Program-made: the position numbers and the translations under genes
Origin: Streptomyces sp. NBC_00663
GTDB taxonomy: Bacteria; Actinomycetota; Actinomycetes; Streptomycetales; Streptomycetaceae
DNA length: 64,000 bases
Direction: 5' to 3'
NCBI RefSeq assembly: GCF_036226885.1
Contig: NZ_CP109027.1
Location: 3,286,001-3,350,000, forward strand
Shown: one piece after another, positions 24,055-32,800 of the stretch
How the letters are laid out: each line of letters starts with the position of its first letter
Position numbering within the stretch: position 1 is the first letter of the stretch
The notes under the pieces: generated by a model
What the model saw: the letters and a program-made list of their open reading frames with translations, nothing else
What the model was told of the DNA's origin: nothing
The model's database searches: none

Positions 24055-26256
24055 TCAGTCCCCAACTTCTTCCGCCCCGGGGTCCTGGCCTGCGCAGATG
24101 GCCAGAACGTCGGCTCCGTAGCGGTCGAGCTTGCGCTTGAGGACTCCGGGAATGCGTGACAGCTCGACCGGACTGCTCGGCTCCGTCTCGGCGATGGCCA
24201 TCAGCGTCCGGTCCGTGAAGACACAGAAGTCCGGCTGACCGCTGAGCCGGGCCTGGGTCCCCCGCCACTCGCGCAACCGCTCGTAGAGCCCTTCGTCCAT
24301 GTCGGAGGGGCAGTCCTCGCAGCGCATCAGCTTCATCTCGCCGGCGTCGGTGAGTGTGCGGCCGCAGACCCGGCAGCGGGCCGGGGTGCGCTGGATCCGG
24401 CGCGGCACCACATCGGCCGCCGTACTGCTCGTGAAGCCCCGTTCGACGCCTCCGGGGCCTCCGCCGCCGGTCCGCCCCACGGCCGTGGCCGAGCCGGGGC
24501 GCAGTCCGTCGAGAAAGCGGCTGGGGCGGCGGTTGGGACGGCCGCCGGGCGAGCGGGAGAGGGCCCAGGACACATGGAGGTGTTCGCGGGCGCGGGTGAC
24601 ACCGACGTAGAGGAGACGGCGCTCCTCCTCGATCTGCTCGTCCGTCTTTGCGTAGGTGATCGGCATCATGCCCTCGGCGACGCCGACCAGGAAGACGACA
24701 TCCCACTCCAGGCCCTTGGCCGAGTGCAGGGAGGCGAGGGTGACGCCCTGGACGGTCGGGGCGTGCTGGGCGTTCGCCCGCTCGTCGAGCTCGGCCACGA
24801 GGTCGGCGAGGGTGGCGTCGGGCTGGGCGGCGGTGAAGTCCTGGGCGAGGTTCACCAGTGCGGCGAGCGACTCCCAGCGTTCCCTGACCGCGCCGGAGCC
24901 CGCCGGGGGCTGCGAGGTCCAGCCCTCGCCGGAGAGGACGGCCCGCACCTGGGAGGGCAGGTCGGGGGCGTCGTCCAGCCGTGAGTCGTTGCCGCCGAAA
25001 CGGGCCGCGCCGCGCAGGTTGACGATGGCTCTGCGCACTTCGGGGCGGTCGAAGAACCGCTCGGCGCCCCGCAGCTGGTAGGGGACGCCGGCGTCGGCGA
25101 GCGCCTGCTCGTAGGTCTCGGACTGGGCGTTCGTACGGAACAGCACGGCGATCTCGGCGGCCTGGACGCCGGCAGCCAGCAGTTCGCGGATGCGGCGGGC
25201 TGCGGCCTCGGCCTCGGCGGGCTCGTCGGTGTGCTCGCTGTAGACGGGCTCGGGGCCGGGGGCGCGCTGGGAGACCAGCTCCAGACGGTGGTCGGCGGCG
25301 CGACCGCTGGCCTGGGAGAGCAGGCCGTTGGCGAGATGGACGACCTGGGGGGTGGAGCGGTAGTCGCGGACCAGCTTCACGACGGTGGCGCCGGGGTGGC
25401 GGGTGCGGAAGTCGAGAAGGTGGTCGGGAGTTGCTCCTGTGAACGAGTAGATCGTCTGGCTGGCGTCGCCGACCACACACAGGCTGTCGCGGTCTCCGAG
25501 CCAGAGCTCCAGCAGCCGCTGCTGGAGGGGGCTGACGTCCTGGTACTCGTCGACGACGAAGTGCTGGTACTGGGCGCGGACCTGGTCGGCGATGTCATGC
25601 CGGTCCTGGAGGACGGCCACCGTCAGCAGCAGGACGTCCTCGAAGTCGATGACCGCGCGGTCCCGCTTGAGGTCTTCGTAGGCGGCGTAGAGCTGGGCGA
25701 TCTCGGCCGGGTTGCGGGGGGCCTCACGGCCGGCCTTGGCGGCGGCGAGGGCGTAGTCGCCGGGGACGGTCTGGGTGACCTTGGACCACTCGATCTCACC
25801 GGTGACGTCCCGCAGCTCGCCGCGGTCGAGGCGGATGCGACAGGCGGCGGCGGCGTCGGCGACGAGCTGGATCTTGCGGTCGACGAGCCGGGGCATGGAG
25901 CCACCGACGGCTTTCGGCCAGAAGTACTGGAGCTGACGCAGGGCGGCCGAGTGGAAGGTTCGGGCCTGGACCCCGGCCGCGCCGAGCTGACGGAGCCGGC
26001 CGCGCATCTCGCCGGCGGCGCGGTTGGTGAAGGTGACGGCCAGCACGCTGGAGGGCTGGAGAATGCCGGCGCGCACACCGTAGGCGATGCGGTGGGTGAT
26101 CGCCCGGGTCTTGCCGGTCCCGGCCCCGGCCAGCACGCACACCGGGCCGTGCAGGGCGGTGGCCACCTCGCGCTGCTCGGGGTCGAGCCCTTCGAGCACC
26201 GCGTCGGCCGAGTCCGGTACCTGCGGGAAGAGGGGGGAGTGCGTTGCTGCTGTCAC
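24055..26256 (-). CDS. uvrD2: UvrD2-like superfamily I DNA helicase with HRDC domain
   Basis: 733-residue SF1 3'-5' helicase. Walker A is GAGTGKT (motif I), DEYQDVSPLQ is motif II, GDASQTIYSF motif III, VKLVRDYRST motif IV, and TLASLHSAKGLEWDVVF motif V. A four-cysteine zinc-binding stretch (CRVCGRTL ... CEDC) and a C-terminal HRDC domain (~residues 645-720) follow, the arrangement of mycobacterial UvrD2. It unwinds DNA in repair and replication. The GTG at 26256 is chosen because homologues start near there; its ribosome-binding site is weak and a start farther upstream remains possible. It is divergent from mycoredoxin. Confidence 0.87.
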   Translation of the reverse strand: MTAATHSPLFPQVPDSADAVLEGLDPEQREVATALHGPVCVLAGAGTGKTRAITHRIAYGVRAGILQPSSVLAVTFTNRAAGEMRGRLRQLGAAGVQARTFHSAALRQLQYFWPKAVGGSMPRLVDRKIQLVADAAAACRIRLDRGELRDVTGEIEWSKVTQTVPGDYALAAAKAGREAPRNPAEIAQLYAAYEDLKRDRAVIDFEDVLLLTVAVLQDRHDIADQVRAQYQHFVVDEYQDVSPLQQRLLELWLGDRDSLCVVGDASQTIYSFTGATPDHLLDFRTRHPGATVVKLVRDYRSTPQVVHLANGLLSQASGRAADHRLELVSQRAPGPEPVYSEHTDEPAEAEAAARRIRELLAAGVQAAEIAVLFRTNAQSETYEQALADAGVPYQLRGAERFFDRPEVRRAIVNLRGAARFGGNDSRLDDAPDLPSQVRAVLSGEGWTSQPPAGSGAVRERWESLAALVNLAQDFTAAQPDATLADLVAELDERANAQHAPTVQGVTLASLHSAKGLEWDVVFLVGVAEGMMPITYAKTDEQIEEERRLLYVGVTRAREHLHVSWALSRSPGGRPNRRPSRFLDGLRPGSATAVGRTGGGGPGGVERGFTSSTAADVVPRRIQRTPARCRVCGRTLTDAGEMKLMRCEDCPSDMDEGLYERLREWRGTQARLSGQPDFCVFTDRTLMAIAETEPSSPVELSRIPGVLKRKLDRYGADVLAICAGQDPGAEEVGD

Positions 26257-26363
26257 ACCGCCATGCTGCCAGGTCGGCGGAGACGGCTGTGCCGGTTGTC
26301 CACAGGCAGGGGCTCGCGGTCGTACTAATGCGGCAGGCGTCACGTGCGGGGATACCCCGGGTG

Positions 26364-26389
26364 GGAATGGTGACCCGCTCGCGTACGTT
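26364..26389 (+). promoter_or_regulatory. Sigma-R promoter of mycoredoxin
   Basis: GGAAT (26364-26368), exactly 18 bases, then GTT (26387-26389): a perfect match to the Streptomyces sigma-R thiol-stress consensus. It lies 50 bases upstream of the mycoredoxin ATG. Confidence 0.8.
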
Positions 26390-26439
26390 TCCCCACCGGA
26401 CGACCTCTTCCCCCGAGCCACCAGAGGAGCGCGCGAGAC

Positions 26440-26682
26440 ATGCAGGGCACTGTGACGATGTACAGCACCACGTGGTGCGGTTACTGCCAGCGGCTGAAGA
26501 AGCAGATGGACCGCGAAGGCATCGCGTACACCGAGATCAACATCGAGCAGGACCCGGCGTCCGCCGCGTTCGTGGAGAAGGCGAACGGCGGAAACCAGAC
26601 GGTTCCGACCGTGCTGTTCGCCGATGGTTCGACGCTCACGAACCCGTCGCTGGCCCAGGTGAAGCAGAAGATCGCCGCCTGA
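26440..26682 (+). CDS. mrx1: Mycoredoxin (Mrx1-type)
   Basis: 80-residue glutaredoxin-fold thiol oxidoreductase with the active site CGYC at residues 13-16 (TTWCGYCQRL) and the cis-proline loop TVPTVLF. In actinobacteria, mycoredoxin removes mycothiol from mixed disulfides, coupling proteins to the mycothiol/Mtr system. AGAGGAG precedes the ATG. A perfect sigma-R promoter upstream ties it to the disulfide-stress regulon. Alone in its transcription unit, closed by a hairpin at 26701-26730. Confidence 0.9.
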   Translation: MQGTVTMYSTTWCGYCQRLKKQMDREGIAYTEINIEQDPASAAFVEKANGGNQTVPTVLFADGSTLTNPSLAQVKQKIAA

Positions 26683-26700
26683 GCCGACGTACGGCGCTTC

Positions 26701-26730
26701 GGGGCCGCTCCCCTCGCTGGGAGCGGCCCC
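26701..26730. terminator. Terminator between mycoredoxin and nudC
   Basis: Perfect 12-bp inverted repeat (26701-26712 with 26719-26730) in a 57-base gap between converging genes. Confidence 0.75.
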
Positions 26731-26739
26731 TTCGCATGC

Positions 26740-27681
26740 TCAGACGCTGCGCGTCGGCAGCGGCTTGCCGTACCAGAGCTCGATCAGACGGGCCGCGATC
26801 GAGATGCCGTACGGCGGCAGGACCTCGCCGGAGTCGAAGGCGGCGCCCAGCTCGTCGCGGGAGAACCAGCGGGCCTCGCTGATCTCGTCGCCGTCGACGT
26901 TGATCTCGGTGGAGGTGGAGCGGGCCAGGAAGCCGAGCATGAGGCTGGACGGGAACGGCCAGGGCTGGCTGGCGACGTACTCGACCTGGCCGACGGTGAT
27001 GCCGGCCTCCTCGAAGACCTCCCGGCGCACGGCCTGCTCGATGGACTCGCCGGGCTCGACGAAACCGGCGAGCGTCGAGAAGCGGCCCTCGGGCCAGTGG
27101 ACCTGGCGGCCGAGCAGGATGCGGTCGTCCTCGTCGGTGACGGCCATGATCACGGCCGGGTCGGTGCGCGGGTAGTGCTCGGCTCCGCAGGCCTGGCAGC
27201 GGCGGATGTGCCCGGCGGCGGCGATGACGGTGCGCTCGCCGCAGCGGGAGCAGAAGCGGTGGGTGCGCTGCCAGTTCTCCAGGCCGACGGCGTGGACCAT
27301 GAGGCCCGCCTCGCGCGGCGACAGCAGCAGACCCGCTTCCCGCAGGCCCGCCGGGCGGGCGGACTGGTCGATACGGCCGGGCAGGGAATCCTTCTGGAGG
27401 GCGAAGTAGCGGACGCCGTCCTCGTCGATGCCGAGGAAGTAGCGGTGCGCCTCCGTGAGCGGAGCCTCGAAGGCGGGCGTCATGAGGAGTTCGGTACGGC
27501 CGTCGGGCGTCTCGTCGATGAGGACCTGACCGCCGGAGACCACGAAGCATCGGGTCGTGGGGTGGCTCCAGGCCGCCGCGAGCCAGGCCTCGTCGAGCCG
27601 GTGGTGGGCGGCCCGGTCGATGCCGCTGGGGGCGGTGAGCGAGATGGGTCGGTCGGCGGTGTGGTCGGTCCAGGTGGTCAC
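26740..27681 (-). CDS. nudC: NAD(+)/NADH pyrophosphatase NudC
   Basis: 313-residue Nudix enzyme of the NudC type: N-terminal domain, zinc ribbon with two CxxC pairs (FCSRCGERT and CQACGAEH), the Nudix box GFVEPGESIEQAVRREVF-EEAGI, and the SQPWPFPSSLMLGF motif specific for NAD(H) hydrolases. It cleaves NADH to NMNH and AMP and can remove NAD caps from RNA. The GTG at 27681 follows GGGGGAG at somewhat long spacing; a TTG four codons earlier is an alternative. It lies 78 bases after the M20 peptidase gene on the same strand. Confidence 0.9.
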   Translation of the reverse strand: MTTWTDHTADRPISLTAPSGIDRAAHHRLDEAWLAAAWSHPTTRCFVVSGGQVLIDETPDGRTELLMTPAFEAPLTEAHRYFLGIDEDGVRYFALQKDSLPGRIDQSARPAGLREAGLLLSPREAGLMVHAVGLENWQRTHRFCSRCGERTVIAAAGHIRRCQACGAEHYPRTDPAVIMAVTDEDDRILLGRQVHWPEGRFSTLAGFVEPGESIEQAVRREVFEEAGITVGQVEYVASQPWPFPSSLMLGFLARSTSTEINVDGDEISEARWFSRDELGAAFDSGEVLPPYGISIAARLIELWYGKPLPTRSV

Positions 27682-27759
27682 GGGTGCTTCCAACTCCCCC
27701 GGTGGAACGGATTGTTTCTGCGGGCGGTTCGGCGGGCGGTTCGGCGGGACGGTCGGGGT

Positions 27760-29163
27760 TCAGGGCACATGGCGCCATTGCTCCGCCAGGTCGCCCCACA
27801 GGTACGCGGTGGTCTCGACGCCCTTGAGGAGGAGATCCAGTTCGACCTTCTCGTTGGGCGCGTGCCAGCCGTCGGACGGGACGGAGATGCCGAGGAAGAG
27901 CACGGGCGCGCCCAGGACCTCCTGGAGGTCGGCGGCGGGCCCCGAGCCTCCCTCGCGGGTGAAGCGGACAGGCTTCTCGAAGGCGCGGCCCATGGCGCGG
28001 ACGACGGACTGCACGGCCGGGTGGTCCAGCGGGGTCAGACACGGACGCGTGCCGCCGCTGAACGTGATCTCGCAGCGGATCCCGGCGGGCACCTGGGCGA
28101 CGGCCCACGCGCGGACGACCTTCTCGACGTGGTCGGGTTCCTGTCCGGCGACGAGCCGGAAGGACAGCTTCACCATGGCGGAGGACGGGATGACGGTCTT
28201 GCTGCCGGCTCCCTGGTAGCCGCCCCCGATGCCGTTGACCTCGGCGGTGGGGCGGGCCCAGATGCGCTCCAGGGTGGTGTGCCCGGCCTCGCCCTGGGTG
28301 GCGTACGACTTGGCGGTGCGCAGCCACTGCTCCTCGTCGAACGGCAGTTCGGCGAGGAGGGCGCGCTCCCGGTCGGTGAGTTCGACGATGCCGTCGTAGA
28401 AGCCGGGGACGGCCACGCGTGCGTGCTCGTCGTGCAGCGCGGCGACCAGGCGGGCCACGGCGGTCGCGGGGTTGGGTACGGCACCGCCGAAGGAGCCGGA
28501 GTGGATGTCCTGGTCGGGGCCGTAGAGCTGGATCTCGCACTCGGCGAGGCCCCGCATGCCGGTGCAGACGGTGGGGGTGTCCTCGGACCACATGCCGGTG
28601 TCGGAGACGATCACGGCGTCCGCGGCGAGGCGCTCCGCGCGCTCCTCGACGAGGGCGCGGAAGTGCGGCGAACCGGACTCCTCCTCGCCCTCGATGAGCA
28701 GCTTGAGGTTGACGGCCGGGGCCGTGCGGCCGGTGGCGGCGAGGTGGGCGCGGACGCCGAGTGTGTGGAAGAACACCTGGCCCTTGTCATCGGCCGCCCC
28801 GCGCGCGTAGAGGCGGTTGTCGCGGACGACGGGTTCGAAGGGCTCACTGTCCCAGCCGTCCGCCAGGGCTGCGGGCTGTACGTCGTGGTGACCGTAGACC
28901 AGGACCGTGGGCGCGCCGGGGACGTCGGAGGGCCACTCCGCGAAGACGGCGGGGGCGCCCGGGGTCGGCCAGACCTCGGTGGTCGGGAAGCCGGTCTCGG
29001 TGAGTTTGGCGGCGAGCCAGTCGGCGCTGCGGCGTACGTCGGGCGCGTGGTCGGGCTGGGCCGACACGGAGGGGATGCGCAGCCACTCGGCGAGGTCGTC
29101 GAGGAAGGCGGTGCGGTGCTGCTCGATGTACGTACGGACGGCGCTGTCCGGGGTCAGGCTCAT
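27760..29163 (-). CDS. M20-family metallodipeptidase
   Basis: 467-residue M20/CNDP-type dipeptidase. The two-zinc site is intact: VYGHHDVQP (His), GAADDKGQ (Asp), GEEESGS (Glu-Glu), VSDTGM (Asp) and the C-terminal WHAPNEKVE (His). The inserted dimerisation lid is present between. Hydrolyses dipeptides or N-acyl amino acids in the cytoplasm; no signal peptide is seen. The ATG at 29163 begins 10 bases after the adnB stop, so it is likely read through from the adnAB operon, though a functional link is not obvious. Confidence 0.87.
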   Translation of the reverse strand: MSLTPDSAVRTYIEQHRTAFLDDLAEWLRIPSVSAQPDHAPDVRRSADWLAAKLTETGFPTTEVWPTPGAPAVFAEWPSDVPGAPTVLVYGHHDVQPAALADGWDSEPFEPVVRDNRLYARGAADDKGQVFFHTLGVRAHLAATGRTAPAVNLKLLIEGEEESGSPHFRALVEERAERLAADAVIVSDTGMWSEDTPTVCTGMRGLAECEIQLYGPDQDIHSGSFGGAVPNPATAVARLVAALHDEHARVAVPGFYDGIVELTDRERALLAELPFDEEQWLRTAKSYATQGEAGHTTLERIWARPTAEVNGIGGGYQGAGSKTVIPSSAMVKLSFRLVAGQEPDHVEKVVRAWAVAQVPAGIRCEITFSGGTRPCLTPLDHPAVQSVVRAMGRAFEKPVRFTREGGSGPAADLQEVLGAPVLFLGISVPSDGWHAPNEKVELDLLLKGVETTAYLWGDLAEQWRHVP

Positions 29164-29173
29164 GGTCACGAGC

Positions 29174-32100
29174 CTATCGGCCCGCACCGACATCCTCGGT
29201 GGGCGGTTCCTCACAGTTTGCTTGCGCGGAGGACCCCTCCAGAAGCAATCGCTCGAGCGTTCTGCGCCCGGGCAGACCGTCCGGCCGTACGACCTCGCCG
29301 GTGCGCACGAACACGAACGCGGCCGTGACCGACTCCAGCGGCACTCCCTGCTGCTCGGCCCAGCCGAGCCGGTAGAGGGCGAGTTGCAGGGGGTCGGACG
29401 TACCGTCGCGGCTGGTCTTCCAGTCGACGATCTCGTACGACGTCGTCTCGCCGTCGTCCTGCCGGTAGACCGCGTCGATACGCCCCCGGACCACCCGGCC
29501 GGCGATGGCGAGCTGGAACGGGGCCTCCACGCGGTACGGCGTGCGGTGGGCGTACTCGGTGCGTTCGAACGCCTCCTTGAGGGCCTCCAGGTCGCGTTCG
29601 TCGGCGATGTCGGCCTCGCTGCCGGGCAGCTCCTCCGGGTCGAGCATGGGCAGCGTCAGCTCTTCGAAGCGGGCTTCCACCCAGGCGTGGAACCGGGTGC
29701 CCCGACGCGCGGACGGTTGCGGGGGGAGCGGCATGGGGCGCGCGAGTTCCTGCGCGAACCCGTCCGGGTCCTCGGCCAGCCGCATCAGCTGGGAGACGGT
29801 GAGCGTGGCGGGCAGGGGTACGTCGGTGACGGCCTGCCGGGCGCGCAGGAGCTCGCCGGTGAGGGCGTCGAGGTCGCGGTCCCAGGAGGCGAGGGTGCGG
29901 GCTTCCTCCGGGGTGAAGGGGGCGGGTTCCGGGGTGTAAGGGGCGGGGTCCGTGGGGTGCGGGAGCGCCTGGGGGGCCTGTGCCTGGGGTTCCGGGGCGG
30001 TCGCCTGGTGCGGGACCGAGGGACGGTCCGTGGTCCAGGAGTCCCAGTCGTCCGGATCGTCCTCGGAGGAGGTCTCCTCCTCGTAGGGAGCCTCGTCGTA
30101 GGAGCCTTCGTCGTCCTCGGGCGGGGGCGGCCAGTCGGGGTCCTCGTACTCGTCCGGGTCGTGGGCGTCCGCGCGGGAGGCGAGGCGCTCCAGGTGGGCC
30201 AGGACCGTCTCGGCGGCGGCGCGGCGGCGGGCCAGGGACGTGTCGTCCAGGGGCAGCGGCCACACCTGGTCGTCGGTGGCCCGGTGCAGGGCCGGGTTCT
30301 CCTCGTCCTCGGCGGGCTCCTCGGCCCATGCCTCGATCTCGCCGTGTCCGGCCGCGCAGTGGTCGTGGAGGGCCTGGAGGAAGTCGGAGGGGCCGCGGGG
30401 CTTCTTCTGGGCGGGGCCCCACCAGTGGCCCGAGCCCAGGAGCAGAGAGCGGGGGCGGGTGAAGGTGACGTAGCCGAGGCGGAGTTCCTCGGTGTGCTGG
30501 TGGTCCTTCATGGCCTCCTGGAAGGCCTTCAGGGCTCGCGAGTCCCAGGCGTCGACGTCGGGCAGGGTGGCGGCGTCGCCGCGCAGTTCGTGCGGCAGCA
30601 CCTTGCCCTGGGCGGTCCACTTCTCGCGGCCCTGGGTGCTGGGGAAGGTGCCGGTGACCAGGCCGGGGACGGCGACGACGTCCCATTCCAGGCCCTTGGA
30701 CCTGTGCGCGGTGAGCACCTTGACGGTGTTCTCGCCGCCGGGGAGGGCGTTGTCGAGGCCCTTCTCGTACTGGGCGGCGGTGCGCAGGAAGCCGAGGAAG
30801 GCCAGCAGGGTGGCCTCTCCGTCGCCCGCGGCGAAGGAGGCGGCGACGTCCAGGAAGTTGGACAGGGTCTCGCGACGGCGGGCGGCCAGGGCGTGCGGGG
30901 ACGCCGACAGCTCCACTTCCAGGCCGGTGACCGCGAGGACGCGGTGCAGCACGTCCATCAGCGGATCCGAGAGCGAGCGGCGCAGGTCGCGCAGTTCGGT
31001 GGCCAGCCGTGCGAACCGCACGCGCGCGTCCGGCGAGAACGGCAGGCCGTCGTCCTCGCGCTCGGTGGCGAACGGCAGCTCCACGAACGTGTCCAGGGCG
31101 TCCGCGAGCGATATCACCTCGGACGGGTCGACCCCCTCGACGGCCTCCGCGAGCCGGCGGTCCCGGTCGTCGCCCGCGTCCACGCGCGCGTGGGAGACCA
31201 GCAGGCGGGCGCGGCGACCCAGGAGGGCGAGGTCGCGCGGGCCGATGCGCCAGCGTGGGCCGGTCAGCAGACGGACGAGGGAGGCGTTGGCGCCGGGGTC
31301 CTGGAGGACTTCGCAGACGGCGACGAGGTCGGCGACCTCGGGCAGGTGCAGCAGCCCGGAGAGGCCGACGACCTCGACGGGGACGTCCCTGGCGACCAAC
31401 GCGCCCTGGATCTCGGCGAAGTCGGTCGCCGTACGGCACAGGACGGCGATCTCGCCGGGCGCCTTGCCCGTGTTCACGAGGTGGGCGACCGAGTCGGCGA
31501 TCCAGTCGATCTCCTCGGCGTGGGTGCGCAGCAGGGCACAGCGCACCACGCCGTCGCGTTCGGCACCGGGCGCCGGGCGCAGGGCCTCCACGCCCGCGTG
31601 CATGGCCCGCAGCGGCTCGGCGAGGCCGTTGGCGAGGTCGAGGAGGCGGCCGCCGCTGCGACGGTTCTCGCTGAGCGCCTGGCGGGTGGCCTGGCTGCCG
31701 TCGGCGTGGGCGAAGTGCTCGGGGAAGTCGTCGAGGTTGGCGACGGAGGCGCCGCGCCAGCCGTAGATCGCCTGGCAGGGGTCGCCGACCGCGGTCACGG
31801 GGTGGCCGGTGCCGCCCCCGAAGAGGCCCGCGAGGAGGATGCGCTGGGCGACCGAGGTGTCCTGGTACTCGTCGAGCAGGACGACCCGGAACTCCTCGCG
31901 CAGGACGCGGCCCACCTCGGGGATCTGGGCCAGTTCGGCGGACAGGGCGATCTGGTCGCCGAAGTCGAGCAGGTCCCGCTCGCGTTTCGCGGCCCGGTAG
32001 CGGCCCACCAGCTCGGCCAGTTCACGGCGGGCGGCGGCCGCTTCGGGAACCTTGCGCAGGTCCGCGTTGGTGAGCTTGGCGCCCTGAAGGGCGAGCAGCA

Positions 32101-32680
32101 GCTCGGCGTCGTACGCCCGCAGGGTCTCCGGTCGTACGAGGTGTTCGGCGAGTTCGGCGTCGAGGGTGAGGAGGTCGCCGACGAGGTCCGGGAAGGAGCG
32201 GGTGAGCGCCGGGTAGGGGCCGGGGGCTTCGCGCAGCACGCGCGCGGCGAGCTGGTAGCGGGTGGCGTCGGCGAGGAGGCGGGAGGTCGGTTCGAGGCCG
32301 ATGCGCAGGCCGTGGTCGGTGAGCAGACGGCCAGCGAACGCGTGGTACGTCGAGATGACGGGCTCGCCCGGCGGGTTGTCCGGGTCGATGACGTCGGGGT
32401 CGGTGACGCCCGCCTTGATCAGCGCCTTGCGGACGCGCTCGGCGAGTTCGCCGGCGGCCTTGTTGGTGAACGTCAGGCCGAGGACCTGCTCGGGGGCGAC
32501 CTGGCCGGTGCCGACCAGCCAGACCACGCGGGCCGCCATCACCGTCGTCTTGCCGGAGCCCGCTCCGGCCACGATCACCTGCGGGGCGGGCGGCGCGATG
32601 ATGCAGGCCGTCTGCTCCGGGGTGAAGGGGATACCGAGGAGCTCCTTGAGCTGATCGGGATCGGTGATACGGGCGGGCAT
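29174..32680 (-). CDS. adnB: AdnB helicase-nuclease subunit
   Basis: 1168-residue UvrD-like helicase fused to a C-terminal RecB-like nuclease. Walker A is GAGSGKTT (residues 39-46), motif II is LLDEYQDTS, and the helicase core ends near VLTAHRSKGLEWD. An acidic, Pro-rich linker (around EDPDWPPPPEDDEGS) leads to the nuclease with GRIDAVYR and the VDWKTSR active-site motif (D...D-x-K). AdnAB is the mycobacterial-type dual-motor, dual-nuclease double-strand-break resection complex, functionally replacing RecBCD. No iron-sulfur cysteine set is seen, which identifies this as AdnB. ATG at 32680 is chosen by homology; the ribosome-binding site is poor. Confidence 0.87.
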   Translation of the reverse strand: MPARITDPDQLKELLGIPFTPEQTACIIAPPAPQVIVAGAGSGKTTVMAARVVWLVGTGQVAPEQVLGLTFTNKAAGELAERVRKALIKAGVTDPDVIDPDNPPGEPVISTYHAFAGRLLTDHGLRIGLEPTSRLLADATRYQLAARVLREAPGPYPALTRSFPDLVGDLLTLDAELAEHLVRPETLRAYDAELLLALQGAKLTNADLRKVPEAAAARRELAELVGRYRAAKRERDLLDFGDQIALSAELAQIPEVGRVLREEFRVVLLDEYQDTSVAQRILLAGLFGGGTGHPVTAVGDPCQAIYGWRGASVANLDDFPEHFAHADGSQATRQALSENRRSGGRLLDLANGLAEPLRAMHAGVEALRPAPGAERDGVVRCALLRTHAEEIDWIADSVAHLVNTGKAPGEIAVLCRTATDFAEIQGALVARDVPVEVVGLSGLLHLPEVADLVAVCEVLQDPGANASLVRLLTGPRWRIGPRDLALLGRRARLLVSHARVDAGDDRDRRLAEAVEGVDPSEVISLADALDTFVELPFATEREDDGLPFSPDARVRFARLATELRDLRRSLSDPLMDVLHRVLAVTGLEVELSASPHALAARRRETLSNFLDVAASFAAGDGEATLLAFLGFLRTAAQYEKGLDNALPGGENTVKVLTAHRSKGLEWDVVAVPGLVTGTFPSTQGREKWTAQGKVLPHELRGDAATLPDVDAWDSRALKAFQEAMKDHQHTEELRLGYVTFTRPRSLLLGSGHWWGPAQKKPRGPSDFLQALHDHCAAGHGEIEAWAEEPAEDEENPALHRATDDQVWPLPLDDTSLARRRAAAETVLAHLERLASRADAHDPDEYEDPDWPPPPEDDEGSYDEAPYEEETSSEDDPDDWDSWTTDRPSVPHQATAPEPQAQAPQALPHPTDPAPYTPEPAPFTPEEARTLASWDRDLDALTGELLRARQAVTDVPLPATLTVSQLMRLAEDPDGFAQELARPMPLPPQPSARRGTRFHAWVEARFEELTLPMLDPEELPGSEADIADERDLEALKEAFERTEYAHRTPYRVEAPFQLAIAGRVVRGRIDAVYRQDDGETTSYEIVDWKTSRDGTSDPLQLALYRLGWAEQQGVPLESVTAAFVFVRTGEVVRPDGLPGRRTLERLLLEGSSAQANCEEPPTEDVGAGR

Positions 32681-32800
32681 GTCGGAGAGGCTAGCGGCGG
32701 CCACTGACAGTCGAGGACGAATCGCCCGCCGATTCGAGAGAAGCGCAGGTCAGCACGTGTGGTGCAACCGATCACACTGGTGGCTCGCTGTCGGGTGGGC

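Noticed and set aside
29211..31439. 742-codon minus-strand frame inside adnB
   Set aside because: Arg/Pro/Gly-rich out-of-frame shadow created by high third-position GC.
28907..32707. 1266-codon plus-strand open frame
   Set aside because: Complete shadow of adnB; Val/Leu/Gly-rich composition with no domain, while the opposite strand has full helicase and nuclease motifs.
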